Source of the DNA: an uncultured Senegalimassilia sp.
Lineage (GTDB): Bacteria > Actinomycetota > Coriobacteriia > Coriobacteriales > Eggerthellaceae
Direction: 5' to 3'
DNA length: 64,000 nucleotides
Assembly (NCBI RefSeq): GCF_934636665.1
Contig: NZ_CAKUAT010000004.1
Coordinates: 62,001 to 126,000, forward strand
Made by a program: the position numbers and the translations under genes. This document shows positions 28,439 to 38,566 of the stretch, piece after piece (position 1 is the stretch's first letter; every line of letters begins with the position of its first letter). The notes beneath the pieces are model-generated. The model had not been told where the DNA came from. It saw nothing but the letters and a program-made list of their open reading frames with translations, and did not search any database.

Positions 28439-29038
28439 TTAGGGGCGCACGACGACGCCGGCCTCAAGCTGCTTTTGGACGATGACGTACATGTTCGTCA
28501 CCTCGCCCACCGCAAGCTTGTCGGCGATGCCGAAATGGTTGAGGCAGGTTCCGCAGCTGAAAATCTCCACACTGGCTTCGGCAAGCTTTTTCAGGTCGTC
28601 GAGCACGGGGCTGCCCTCGACGGTCAGATGCACGCCGCCATTGTAGGCCAGGATAGCCGCCGGCAGTTCGTCTTGCTGGGTGAGCGCGAACACGAACGCC
28701 TTCATAAGCGTGGCGCCAAGCTCATCGTCGCCTGCTCCCATGAACTCGCTCGACAGTACGACCACCTTGCTGCCCGCCGGCACGAGCGGCTGGCATTCCT
28801 CGCATACCTCGGCGGCAGCTTGAGCGCCCTTCGTGAAGGTCACGGCGAACTCGGCTTCGCCGCGCTCCTCGGAAGCGGTTTCGATCTTGAGCGACTTGCC
28901 AAGATTTTCCAGGTTGTGCATGGCGGTCTTGTTATCCACCACCACCTCAAGGACGCCCTCGCCCATGCCGGCAAGGGCCTTCTTCGCGTTCACCACGGGC
29001 AACGGGCACGCCTGTCCCTTGCAATCGAGCTTCTCCAT
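28439..29038 (-). CDS. yedF: YedF: TusA-like/DsrE-like fusion, putative selenium carrier
   Basis: A 199-residue two-domain protein. The N-terminal ~75 residues are a TusA/SirA fold starting MEKLDCKGQACPLPVVNAKK with the sulfur/selenium-carrying C11 in CPLP. The C-terminal ~110 residues are a DsrE-like domain with SCGTCLNHFG (C162, C165). The ATG at 29038 lies six bases after GGAAAGGAG. YedF has been nominated by comparative genomics as a selenium-trafficking candidate, and its place between DUF3343 and the dehydratase-like gene, facing selD, fits. The direct ligand is not shown by sequence. Confidence 0.9.
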   Translation of the reverse strand: MEKLDCKGQACPLPVVNAKKALAGMGEGVLEVVVDNKTAMHNLENLGKSLKIETASEERGEAEFAVTFTKGAQAAAEVCEECQPLVPAGSKVVVLSSEFMGAGDDELGATLMKAFVFALTQQDELPAAILAYNGGVHLTVEGSPVLDDLKKLAEASVEIFSCGTCLNHFGIADKLAVGEVTNMYVIVQKQLEAGVVVRP

Positions 29039-29089
29039 GAGCATCTCCTTTCCGCGGCGTTTTGCGCCGCACTTGCGCAAACCTTTCCG

Positions 29090-30268
29090 CTACAGCATCT
29101 CGATAAACGCGCCCAGGCGGGTTTCCACCTGGCCGGCATCGTTGGTGGAATAATCGGTTTCAAGCTTCATATAAGGCACGCCGGCCTGCTCGCAGGCGCG
29201 CTGCACGCGCACCGCCTCGATATTGAAGGTATGGCACGCCTGCAACACCACCTCGACCACGCCGTCCACCTTGTATTTGTCCACCATGTCCATCATATGC
29301 TCGATGCGGCCGTCGTTGGGCGACATAACCGAGCAATTGATCTGCAGATAACGATCGGAGATGGCGCGCAGGATGTCGGGCGCATCCTCGTCGACGAACA
29401 TGCCCTGCGTGCGCTCGCCGGAGCAATCGTCGATGCACACGATCACGCCGCCGGCGCGTTCGGCGGTCATGCCCACCTTCTGGATGACGCCGCCCGTAGG
29501 GCAGCCCGTGATCATGATGCGCTTGGCGCTTGCGGGCACCGGACGCTCCCCCGCCTCGTAGGCGCTGCGGCGCTTCTGCGCCAGGTCCTCGAGGGTTTGC
29601 GCATAGGAATCCACGTCGAAGCTGAACGTGGCGCGCAGCAAGGTGGCCATAAGCTCCACGCCGCTCATCGCGGGGGGCTCGTTTTGCTGCAGGTTGTACA
29701 GATCCATCATGGCGCGGCGGACGCGGTTGCGCTTGCGGACCGCCTCGCGCAGGGCCTCGTCGGTGATCTGGACGTCGAAGCGCTGCTCGAGCTCCTCTTT
29801 GAGCAACTTGCATTCCTCGTACCAGATATCGCCGGCGTAGCTGCGGTTGCGCGCCTGGGGCAGCTGCATGACGTGCACCGGCTTGATGTCGGCGAGCAGC
29901 TCGTACATCTTCTTCTTGCCATCGCAGGTGGTCTCGCCCAAGATCATGTCGCTAAAATAGGTGAAGGGGCATTTGTCGGTGAGCGCGAAGCCGTATGTGC
30001 CCTTGATGAGCGGGCACAGGTTTTTCGGCAGCACCGTCTCGGCATCGGGGATGGTCTCGTTGTTCATGCCGCACAGGCCCACCGCGCCCGCGCCCGCGGC
30101 ATCCACCAGCTCAAGCGGGCTGTACGAGCACAGGTAACCGCACAGCTTGCCGCCTTCCTGCTTGTAGTCCATAGCGTTGACGAAGCTGGCGCGGCGCGCC
30201 TCGTCGAAGGTGTCGTAGATGCCGGGCAGGTCGATGGGCACCGCCGGTTCGTTTGCGGGGTCGAACAT
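29090..30268 (-). CDS. 2-hydroxyacyl-CoA dehydratase-like double-cubane cluster protein (YjiM/HgdB family)
   Basis: A 392-residue single-subunit member of the HgdB/HgdC-partner superfamily. Many conserved cysteines are visible: C43 and C47 in [13 protein letters not shown], then [47 protein letters not shown] and [11 protein letters not shown]. True dehydratases are two-subunit, with both subunits encoded together; only one is present here. That matches stand-alone double-cubane cluster proteins, which catalyse ATP-dependent reductions of small substrates in vitro. Its activator is encoded at 26062-26829. Context with yedF, DUF3343 and selD suggests selenium chemistry rather than amino-acid fermentation. 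Confidence 0.88.
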   Translation of the reverse strand: MFDPANEPAVPIDLPGIYDTFDEARRASFVNAMDYKQEGGKLCGYLCSYSPLELVDAAGAGAVGLCGMNNETIPDAETVLPKNLCPLIKGTYGFALTDKCPFTYFSDMILGETTCDGKKKMYELLADIKPVHVMQLPQARNRSYAGDIWYEECKLLKEELEQRFDVQITDEALREAVRKRNRVRRAMMDLYNLQQNEPPAMSGVELMATLLRATFSFDVDSYAQTLEDLAQKRRSAYEAGERPVPASAKRIMITGCPTGGVIQKVGMTAERAGGVIVCIDDCSGERTQGMFVDEDAPDILRAISDRYLQINCSVMSPNDGRIEHMMDMVDKYKVDGVVEVVLQACHTFNIEAVRVQRACEQAGVPYMKLETDYSTNDAGQVETRLGAFIEML

Positions 30269-30438
30269 GAAAAGCCTCTATTCGTTTCTCGTCTGTGGTG
30301 ATGCGCGCAAAAGGACATACGCGAAGAACGCAAGCATGCTTGCGCGTGCAGAATAAAGCGCGCCCGATGGCAGAAGACAGCGCGACTTTCGCTCGACTAT
30401 AGCACCGCCGCCCAACCGCACCGTCGCGCAAAATGAAA

Positions 30439-30465
30439 ACGGCACCTGCAATCCGCAAGTGCCGT
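30439..30465 (-). terminator. Terminator of the FNT gene
   Basis: Eleven-base arms (30439-30449, 30455-30465) with one mismatch, followed on the minus strand by TTTTCATTTTG. It separates the FNT gene from the downstream dehydratase-like gene. Confidence 0.75.
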
Positions 30466-30503
30466 TCGCAAAATCGGTGAAGGCGGGAAGTGTAACCGCA
30501 ACG

Positions 30504-31346
30504 CTACTTCGCGCTATTCCTGGCGTACACGAACCAGTAGGCTAAACCGACCAGGACGCCGCCGATGATGTTGCCCACCGTCGCGGCGGACAGGTTGTAC
30601 AGGATAGCCGTCACATCAAGCGCGCCGGCGTTGGCGACCGCAGCGCCGAACCCGGCGGACTTCATGAGCAGGCCCGTGGGCAGGAAGAACATGTTCGCCA
30701 CGCAGTGCTCGAAGCCGGCTGCCACGAAGAAGCTGATGGGTAGCATGATACCGAGAACCTTGTCCACCACGGTACGCGCCGAAAAGCCGATCCACACCGC
30801 CAGGCACACCATGACGTTGCACATGATGCCCTTGGCCATGAGCACGAGCCAGTCGGGGGTGACCTTGCCGACGGCCACCGACACCATGGCGTCGCCCACG
30901 GCGCCGCCGTTCATCGAGCCGACGCCGCACCAGTAGATGAGCGCCACCACGATAAGGGAGCCGACCAAGTTGCCCAGCCACACGATGACCCAGTTGCGCA
31001 CCAGGCCGCCGATCTTGATCTTCTTCGAAGCCAGGCCCGTGACCATGAGCATGTTGCCGGTGAACAGCTCGGCGCCGCAGCACAGCACAAGCACCAGACC
31101 CAAGCTGAAGCAGATGCCGCCGACCATGCGCTGAGCGGCGAACGGCACGGCCGAGTCGCCCAGAAACACCAGGAAATACGTTGCGCCGAACGCGATGAAC
31201 GCGCCGGCGAGCATAGCCAGCACGAAGCACTTCGCGCCCGCCATGCCTGCCTTGCCCACGGCCAGCGTCTCGGCCTTCGCCTCGATCTCGGCGGGGCCGA
31301 GCGCATCAGGTCGTAGGGCTTTCACATCCGATTGATCCATTGCCAT
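30504..31346 (-). CDS. Formate/nitrite transporter (FNT) family channel
   Basis: A 280-residue pentameric anion channel protein with six membrane helices. GGGGGAGG precedes the ATG at 31346 (MAMDQSDVK). Family marks include NWVIVWLGNLVGS in helix 3 and the central histidine in GFEHCVANMFFLPTG. FNT channels pass formate, nitrite, hydrosulfide or similar small anions. Adjacent selenium genes leave two readings: formate for a selenocysteine formate dehydrogenase elsewhere in the genome, or selenium-containing anions such as HSe- or selenite. Sequence alone cannot separate them. It has its own terminator and is divergent from selA. Confidence 0.92.
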   Translation of the reverse strand: MAMDQSDVKALRPDALGPAEIEAKAETLAVGKAGMAGAKCFVLAMLAGAFIAFGATYFLVFLGDSAVPFAAQRMVGGICFSLGLVLVLCCGAELFTGNMLMVTGLASKKIKIGGLVRNWVIVWLGNLVGSLIVVALIYWCGVGSMNGGAVGDAMVSVAVGKVTPDWLVLMAKGIMCNVMVCLAVWIGFSARTVVDKVLGIMLPISFFVAAGFEHCVANMFFLPTGLLMKSAGFGAAVANAGALDVTAILYNLSAATVGNIIGGVLVGLAYWFVYARNSAK

Positions 31347-31598
31347 GGAAACCTCCCCCTGTTCGCGATGTCTCGTCTGTAGGAAAAACACGGTAATTCT
31401 TGCATAGCTACGCGCATGAAACGACCTCATTGGCGCGAACGGCGTGAATTGACCCGTCTGCGATAGCATTTGCCGGGCATTTGGCGCACTCGCCGCCTTG
31501 CCCCGAGCCGTTACGGGCTTGCCTGCTATATTGAGGTACGGAAAACATGCGGCGCACGCACAAACGGCGCCGCCGCACGCTATAAGGAAAGAGGATCC

Positions 31599-33062
31599 AT
31601 GCCCGAACCACGTACCGACCTTTTACGCGCATTGCCCCAGGTCGAAGAGCTTATGCAAGCCGCTCCCATGAAGGCGCTCGAAGCGATCGTCCCCCGCTCG
31701 ATGCTCGTCGACCGCGCTCGCGCGGCCGTAGATGCGCATCGCCAGCTCATCTTGGCGGGAGAGGCGGACAAGGTCGACATCGAGGCCATCTTGACCGACG
31801 CCGTCAACGGAGCGCTGGCAACGCTGCGCCCGAGTCTCAGGCGCGTCATCAACGCAACCGGCGTGGTCATCCACACCAACCTCGGCCGCAGCGTGCTTGC
31901 CGAACCCGCCGTGCAAGCGGTGATGGAGGCCGCGCGCGGCTACTCCACGCTCGAATACAGCATCGAGAACATGGCGCGCGGCAGCCGCCACGACCATGTG
32001 GAGCACCTGATCTGCGCACTCACTGGCGCCGAGGCCGCCATCGCCGTGAACAACAACGCGGCGGCCGTCATGATGGTGCTCGCCGAGTTCGCGGCCGGCC
32101 ACGAGGCCATCGTCAGCCGCGGCGAGCTCGTCGAGATCGGCGGGAGTTTCCGCGTACCCGACATCATGGCGCAATCCAACGCGCGCATGGTGGAGGTGGG
32201 CGCCACGAACAAGACGCACGCCTTCGACTACGAGCGAGCTATCACGCCCGACACCGCCATGCTGCTCAAGGTGCACCCCTCCAACTACCGCATGATCGGC
32301 TTCACCGAAAGCGTCTCGAAGACCAACCTGCGCCGCATCGCCGATGCGGAGAACGCCCGCCGCGCCGCCGCCGGCGAAGCCCGCCCCGAACTGCTCGTCT
32401 ACGAGGACCAGGGCTCGGGCGCCTTCATGCACCTCGACGTGTTCGGCGAATACGCCGAGCCCACGGTGCGCGAATCGCTTGCCGAAGGGTGCGACCTGGT
32501 CAGCTTCTCGGGCGATAAGCTGCTCGGCGGCCCGCAGGCCGGCATCGTGGTGGGCCGAAAGGAATACATCGACCGCCTGAAGAAGCATCCGCTCGCCCGC
32601 GCGTTACGCCTGGACAAGATGACGCTCGCCGCCCTTGAGGCTACGCTGCGCCTGTACCTGGACCCCGAGGACGCGCTTCGCCGCATCCCCACGCTGCGCA
32701 TGCTCACCGAAGATGCTGAAACGGTGCGCGAACGCGCCGAGGCGCTGATGGCGGCCCTGGCCGAGCGCGTGACGCCCGAGCAGGCGCACCTGGAGATCGT
32801 CGAGGAGACGGGCCGTGCGGGCGGAGGATCGCTTCCCATGTGCGACATCCCCACGTTCTGCGTGCGCATGCGCTTCGAAACCGGCAACGCGCAGGGCTGC
32901 GAGGAGCACCTGCAGCGCAACCGCGACGTACCCGTGATCGGGCGCATCAAGCGCGAATGCGTGCTGTTCGATGCGCGCACCATCACCGAAGAGGATATCC
33001 CCGAGATCGCCTGCGCCGTGGCCAGCTACTTCACGGCCGTCGAAGCGGGAAAGGAAGCATAG
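31599..33062 (+). CDS. selA: L-seryl-tRNA(Sec) selenium transferase
   Basis: PLP enzyme converting Ser-tRNA(Sec) to Sec-tRNA(Sec) with selenophosphate. From the ATG at 31599 (AAGGAAAGAGG upstream) it has 487 residues, the usual length (~460). The VINATGVVIHTNLGRSVLAE motif, the segment NNNAAAVMMVL, and PLP lysine K307 in SFSGDKLLGGPQAG are all present. It is followed by selB six bases later, so both are co-transcribed. Confidence 0.97.
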   Translation: MPEPRTDLLRALPQVEELMQAAPMKALEAIVPRSMLVDRARAAVDAHRQLILAGEADKVDIEAILTDAVNGALATLRPSLRRVINATGVVIHTNLGRSVLAEPAVQAVMEAARGYSTLEYSIENMARGSRHDHVEHLICALTGAEAAIAVNNNAAAVMMVLAEFAAGHEAIVSRGELVEIGGSFRVPDIMAQSNARMVEVGATNKTHAFDYERAITPDTAMLLKVHPSNYRMIGFTESVSKTNLRRIADAENARRAAAGEARPELLVYEDQGSGAFMHLDVFGEYAEPTVRESLAEGCDLVSFSGDKLLGGPQAGIVVGRKEYIDRLKKHPLARALRLDKMTLAALEATLRLYLDPEDALRRIPTLRMLTEDAETVRERAEALMAALAERVTPEQAHLEIVEETGRAGGGSLPMCDIPTFCVRMRFETGNAQGCEEHLQRNRDVPVIGRIKRECVLFDARTITEEDIPEIACAVASYFTAVEAGKEA

Positions 33063-33068
33063 CGCGCC

Positions 33069-35003
<1,935 letters not shown>

Positions 35004-35092
35004 GCTGAGAACACCGATCGGTATCGCGATAAACCGATTCAGCAGCCCACCGAAGGGTGCAGACCCCGCCCAAACGGCGTAGTTCGCATGCC

Positions 35093-35139
35093 TAACACGC
35101 CTCCCTTTCGCTAAACATAGAAGGGAGGCGTGTTATTTT
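35093..35139 (+). terminator. Terminator of selA-selB
   Basis: Perfect 15-bp inverted repeat (35093-35107 and 35121-35135), 13-base loop, then TTTTA, 90 bases after the selB stop. Confidence 0.85.
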
Positions 35140-35207
35140 AAAGCGAACGGAAACGCGATGCCTTCCCCAACAACCCGCAACCGCCCCGCAAGCTAAAGCC
35201 AACGACA

Positions 35208-35236
35208 TAAAAAAAGGAGCCCAAAAGGCTCCTTTT
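35208..35236 (-). terminator. Terminator of tRNA-Sec
   Basis: Ten-bp stem (35212-35221 with 35227-35236) followed on the minus strand by a seven-T run, 11 bases beyond the tRNA 3' end; the plus strand has TTTT, so it also backs up selB termination. Confidence 0.9.
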
Positions 35237-35246
35237 GCGTCTTCTA

Positions 35247-35343
35247 TGGCGGAGACGCGTGCGAATCGAACACACCCGAGACGTTCTGCGCGCCTCACAA
35301 CGGCTTTGAAGGCCGCGGGGCCCACCAGGACCCATCCATCTCC
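35247..35343 (-). tRNA. selC: tRNA-Sec (anticodon TCA)
   Basis: Ninety-seven bases including encoded CCA. The anticodon UCA is at 35307-35309, in loop CUUCAAA. Selenocysteine-specific features are visible: a six-pair D stem (GGGUCC/GGGCCC) with a four-base loop, a long variable arm (GAGGCG/CGUCUC, seven-base loop), and a T arm GUGUG-UUCGAUU-CGCAC. The acceptor pairs GGAGAUG with CGUCUCC; the eighth position of the usual 8-bp acceptor shows G opposite G. It is convergent with selAB. Confidence 0.95.
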
Positions 35344-35360
35344 ACGTGATTTCGTCATTG

Positions 35361-35366
35361 ATTGTA
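35361..35366 (-). promoter_or_regulatory. Probable -10 box of tRNA-Sec
   Basis: TACAAT on the minus strand, 18 bases before the mature 5' end. No convincing -35 is at standard spacing. Confidence 0.4.
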
Positions 35367-35446
35367 CCCGAACCGTAATCTGATGCGGCCCCATTCGATA
35401 AACGGCGCCTTTTTTCCAAAAAATGGTTGGATAACAGTAGCAAATA

Positions 35447-36523
35447 CTAGGATTCGCGCAAAAACAGGATGCCGACGAGCGTGAGGACGACCATCGCGAT
35501 TCCCATCATGCCTGCTGCCGCGATCACCCGTTGTTTGAGCGAAGGCCGCTCAAACCAGTCGAACAGCTTCTCTAGCGGCCGGGTGTCGACAAGCAATGGA
35601 ATCGGCCAGTCCATGGCCAGCCACACGCATACATACGACACCGCGCAAGCGACCGCAGGCAAACACGCCATATCCCCTTGCGGGTTCATGCCGGAGGCGA
35701 CGCATGCGTAGCCCATGAACACGCCCCAAGCGGCCACCAAGATGTCCCATGCCACCCCCACGCCTAACGGCAGGCGGTGCGCGATGCCGGACCAAAACTC
35801 CCACAGCCACTGCAAGGCCGCTTTTGCGCCGTGCACAAAAGCCTTGAATCCTCCCCGCTCCTTGATATCACGCGATTCGGATACGCCAGGCGCCGCAACA
35901 GACACAGCCGACTCGATCGCAGCAGGCGCGATGCCGGTATCATCCGAATCGACGACGCGTCCGATGTTGACGGACCGCAAAGCGTCATCCATTCCGAGAC
36001 CAGGCTGGGGTTCGGGATCTTGCACGCAAACCCCACCAGCAGCAAGAGCTCCCCGGCGAAAATCAACGGGGCACCCCACCGCGTACATGAACGCCGCGCG
36101 CATCGCGCCCACCGTCCTGAAGCGGTCAGCGGGATCGAAAGCCGTCGCCTGGGCCACCACGTCGCGCACCGATTCAGGAACCCCATGCACACTCAATCGC
36201 TGCTGAACCGTCGAGGGAACGGGCGTCTCCTCGCACAGTAGGTAGAACAGCACCATGCCCAAGGCATAGATATCGCTGCGCACATCGGTTTGCCCGTAGC
36301 CGAACTGCTCGGGCGGCGCATACGCGCGCGTTCCGAAATGGCTCGTATCGCACGCGGCATCCTTATCGAAGGTGCGGGCGATGCCCAGGTCGATCACCAA
36401 TACCGTATCCCCATCGACCATAAAGTTCGACGGCTTGATGTCGCGGTGGATAAGCGGCGGGTCAAAACGTCCGTGCAGCTCGACAATCGCATCGCATATG
36501 CCAGGAAACAGTCGTTTGGCCAC
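35447..36523 (-). pseudogene. Ser/Thr protein kinase lacking its N-lobe (probable truncated remnant)
   Basis: The open frame (358 codons, GTG start) begins inside the C-lobe. The catalytic loop HRDIKPSN is at residues 26-33 (D28, N33), the DFG-equivalent DLG at 45-47 and the YAPPEQ motif near 69. The glycine-rich loop, ATP-binding lysine and alpha-C glutamate are all missing, so catalysis is not expected. Kinase-like residues (CPSLDVAKRL) continue a few codons upstream of the GTG before running into the DUF4190 gene and a stop. After the kinase part come a linker and two or three membrane helices (about 250-300 and 335-355). I read it as a kinase whose 5' end was deleted. Confidence 0.7.
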
Positions 36524-36524
36524 G

Positions 36525-36749
36525 TCAAGCGATGGACAGGCCCTTGCCCGACTTACGCCCCTTCACGCACGCGACCGTGCCTATGAGCGCAAGCACGAAT
36601 CCGATTGCGGCGAGCAAGGCGGATAAGTTGTTGATGATGGGCAAAAACGATGTCGCCAGGGCGATGATCCCCAGCACGAAGCCGGCGATTCCCAGCCCCG
36701 ATTTCGACAGCTGTGGCGCCGGCGCGGTTTGCACGGTGTTGGTTTCCAT
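36525..36749 (-). CDS. DUF4190-like small membrane protein, probably C-terminally truncated
   Basis: Seventy-four residues from ATG 36749 (AAAGGGA upstream). A short Thr/Pro-rich N-terminus precedes two hydrophobic segments (GLGIAGFVLGIIALATSFLP and a second ending VLALIGTVACV) and the basic KGRKSGKGLSIA end. In DUF4190 proteins the GKGLAIA motif normally continues as GxxLGI and a third hydrophobic stretch. Here it stops immediately, one base before the truncated kinase frame. Function of the family is unknown; members often accompany kinases or secreted proteins. Confidence 0.6.
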   Translation of the reverse strand: METNTVQTAPAPQLSKSGLGIAGFVLGIIALATSFLPIINNLSALLAAIGFVLALIGTVACVKGRKSGKGLSIA

Positions 36750-37159
36750 GAGCATTCCCTTTCCCTAAACGATGCACTGACGTGCTGAAACGATGTCAAT
36801 GCTAGAGAAAGCGCCTTGTGTTTTCATTAGCTGGCAGCTACGATTCCGAAACCTTTTCGGCGAAAAGGGAGGGCGGCCAGACGCGAACGAGGCAAAACCT
36901 TCTCAGCGAAAAGAAACTGCTCCCGCATGAAAAACAACGACGCCCAACCGGTCACCATCGGTTACCGGTTGGGCGTCGAAACAATTTACAGGACCGGGAC
37001 TATCACGCAGCTCGCGATACCAAGCGCGGTGTGCACCCGCGCATACCCAGGCTATCGCGCAGCTAGGCAACATCAAGCGCGGATTGCAACTGCATCCCCG
37101 GCACACAACGCCAAGCGTGCGTCCCGCCAGTGCGATTAGCCTGCGATGCAGGTCGCAGA
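36750..37159. other. Intergenic region between DUF4190 gene and korC
   Basis: About 410 bases without a supported gene. It holds the kor operon terminator at 36939-36979 and an upstream region for the DUF4190 gene. Nothing else recognised. Confidence 0.5.
36939..36979 (-). terminator. Terminator of the XRE-ACS-kor operon
   Basis: Perfect 15-bp inverted repeat (36939-36953, 36965-36979) followed on the minus strand by TTGTTTTTC, about 180 bases after the korC stop. Confidence 0.85.
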
Positions 37160-37706
37160 TTAGGCCTGCATGCCCAGCTCCAGGGCACGCAGGTTGCCTG
37201 CCAGCTTGTCCTTCTTGCGCGCAGGCACCACGGCGGCTACTGCCGCGCGGATGGTCTCCTCGCTGCAGAAGCGGGTTTCGGCGAACAACTTGCCCACCAA
37301 GATGACGTTGGCAAGACCCTTCAGCCCCGCTTCCTCGGCAAGTGCCGTGGCGGGCACGGCACACACCGTGGCCCCTGGGATATCGGGGATGCGCGGCACG
37401 AGCGTGCTGTCCACGATGACCAGGCCGCCGGGCTGCACGCTCTGCTCGAACTTGTCGAGCGACGGCTGGTTCATGACGATAAGCACGTCGGGGTTGAGCA
37501 CGAGCGGGCTGCCGATGGGCTCGTCGGAGATGCACACGCTGCAGTTGGCGGTGCCGCCGCGCATCTCAGGCCCGTAGCTGGGAAGCCATGAAAGCTCGCG
37601 ATCCTCAAGCAGGCCGGCGTTGGCGATGATCTTGCCAGCGAACAGGATGCCCTGGCCGCCGAATCCGGCAAGCACGGCCTGCATGCAACGTTTCGGTTCG
37701 CTCATC
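37160..37706 (-). CDS. korC: 2-oxoacid:ferredoxin oxidoreductase gamma subunit
   Basis: A 182-residue gamma subunit. The ATG at 37706 follows AAGGAGGG and overlaps the korB stop region; the frame is open much further upstream but only as an overlap with korB. VLAGFGGQGILFAGKIIANA near residue 10 and SYGPEMRGGTANCSVCISD are the family signatures. Operon order korD-korA-korB-korC. The specific substrate (2-oxoglutarate, branched-chain or aryl 2-oxoacids) cannot be told from this subunit. Confidence 0.92.
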
Positions 37707-38565
37707 GCGCACCCTCCTTGCCCTCGGCGCGGTTCTCGGGATGGGCCACCGGGCAGTCGGCGCTGCGCGCGGCCGCAGCCTGCGCCGCATCGGCGAACCC
37801 GTCGGCCACCACATCGCGGTACACGCCCAGCGGATAATACGGCAGCATGTTCTCGCGCATCCACGCGAAGCTGTCCTGCGGCGTGAGGCCCCAGTTAGTA
37901 GGGCACGTGGACACCACTTCCACAAGCGAATAGCCGATACCGTCGATCTGGTTCTGGAACGCCTTCTTGATGGCGCGCTTGGCCTGGCGCACATGCTTGG
38001 GCGTGTCCACCGTCACGCGCTCCAGATATGCCGGGCCGTCCAGGCTGCTCAGAAGCTCGCACACGCGAACCGGGTAGCCGGCGGTGGAGACGTCGCGGCC
38101 GTAGGGACTGGTTTGCGTGACCTGGTTCGGCAAGCTGGTAGGCGCCATCTGCCCGCCGGTCATGCCGTAGATGGCGTTGTTGATGAAGATGACGGTGATA
38201 TGCTCGCCGCGCGTTGCCGCGTGCACGGTCTCGGCCATGCCGATGGAGGCAAGGTCGCCGTCGCCTTGATAGGCGAACACCACATTGTCCGGCAACACGC
38301 GCTTGACGCCCGTGGCAACCGCCGGGGCGCGACCGTGCGCAGCCTCGATCATATCGCAGCCGAAGAAGTCCGGCGCGGTGACGGCGCATCCCACCGGCGC
38401 GACGCCAACGGTGCGGCCTTCGATATCAAGCTCGTCGATGACCTCGGCGACCAAACGGTGCACGATGCCGTGCGGGCAACCCGGGCAGTAGTTCGTGACC
38501 ACGGGCAGCAACGACTTCGGACGCGAGAACACCACGCGACCTTCGCCTTGTTTCTGCTCAGCCAT
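37702..38565 (-). CDS. korB: 2-oxoacid:ferredoxin oxidoreductase beta subunit (TPP-binding)
   Basis: A 287-residue subunit binding thiamine diphosphate and one [4Fe-4S] cluster. NYCPGCPHGIVHRL gives two cluster cysteines, GVAPVGCAV and the later STCPTNWG others. The TPP motif runs from GDGDLASIGMAE to INNAIYGMTGGQ. The ATG at 38565 follows GGGGAAGGGTGG and the korA TAG stop by one base. Together with KorA it decarboxylates 2-oxoacids to acyl-CoA and reduces ferredoxin, or runs in reverse. Confidence 0.93.
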   Translation of the reverse strand: MAEQKQGEGRVVFSRPKSLLPVVTNYCPGCPHGIVHRLVAEVIDELDIEGRTVGVAPVGCAVTAPDFFGCDMIEAAHGRAPAVATGVKRVLPDNVVFAYQGDGDLASIGMAETVHAATRGEHITVIFINNAIYGMTGGQMAPTSLPNQVTQTSPYGRDVSTAGYPVRVCELLSSLDGPAYLERVTVDTPKHVRQAKRAIKKAFQNQIDGIGYSLVEVVSTCPTNWGLTPQDSFAWMRENMLPYYPLGVYRDVVADGFADAAQAAAARSADCPVAHPENRAEGKEGAR

Positions 38566-38566
38566 G

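Noticed and set aside
26062..30268. Classical two-subunit 2-hydroxyglutaryl-CoA dehydratase system (hgdABC)
   Set aside because: Only one dehydratase-type subunit is encoded, with no CoA-transferase or second subunit nearby.
28352..30301. A 649-residue plus-strand open frame
   Set aside because: Antisense shadow of yedF and the dehydratase-like gene, both of which have clear motifs on the minus strand.
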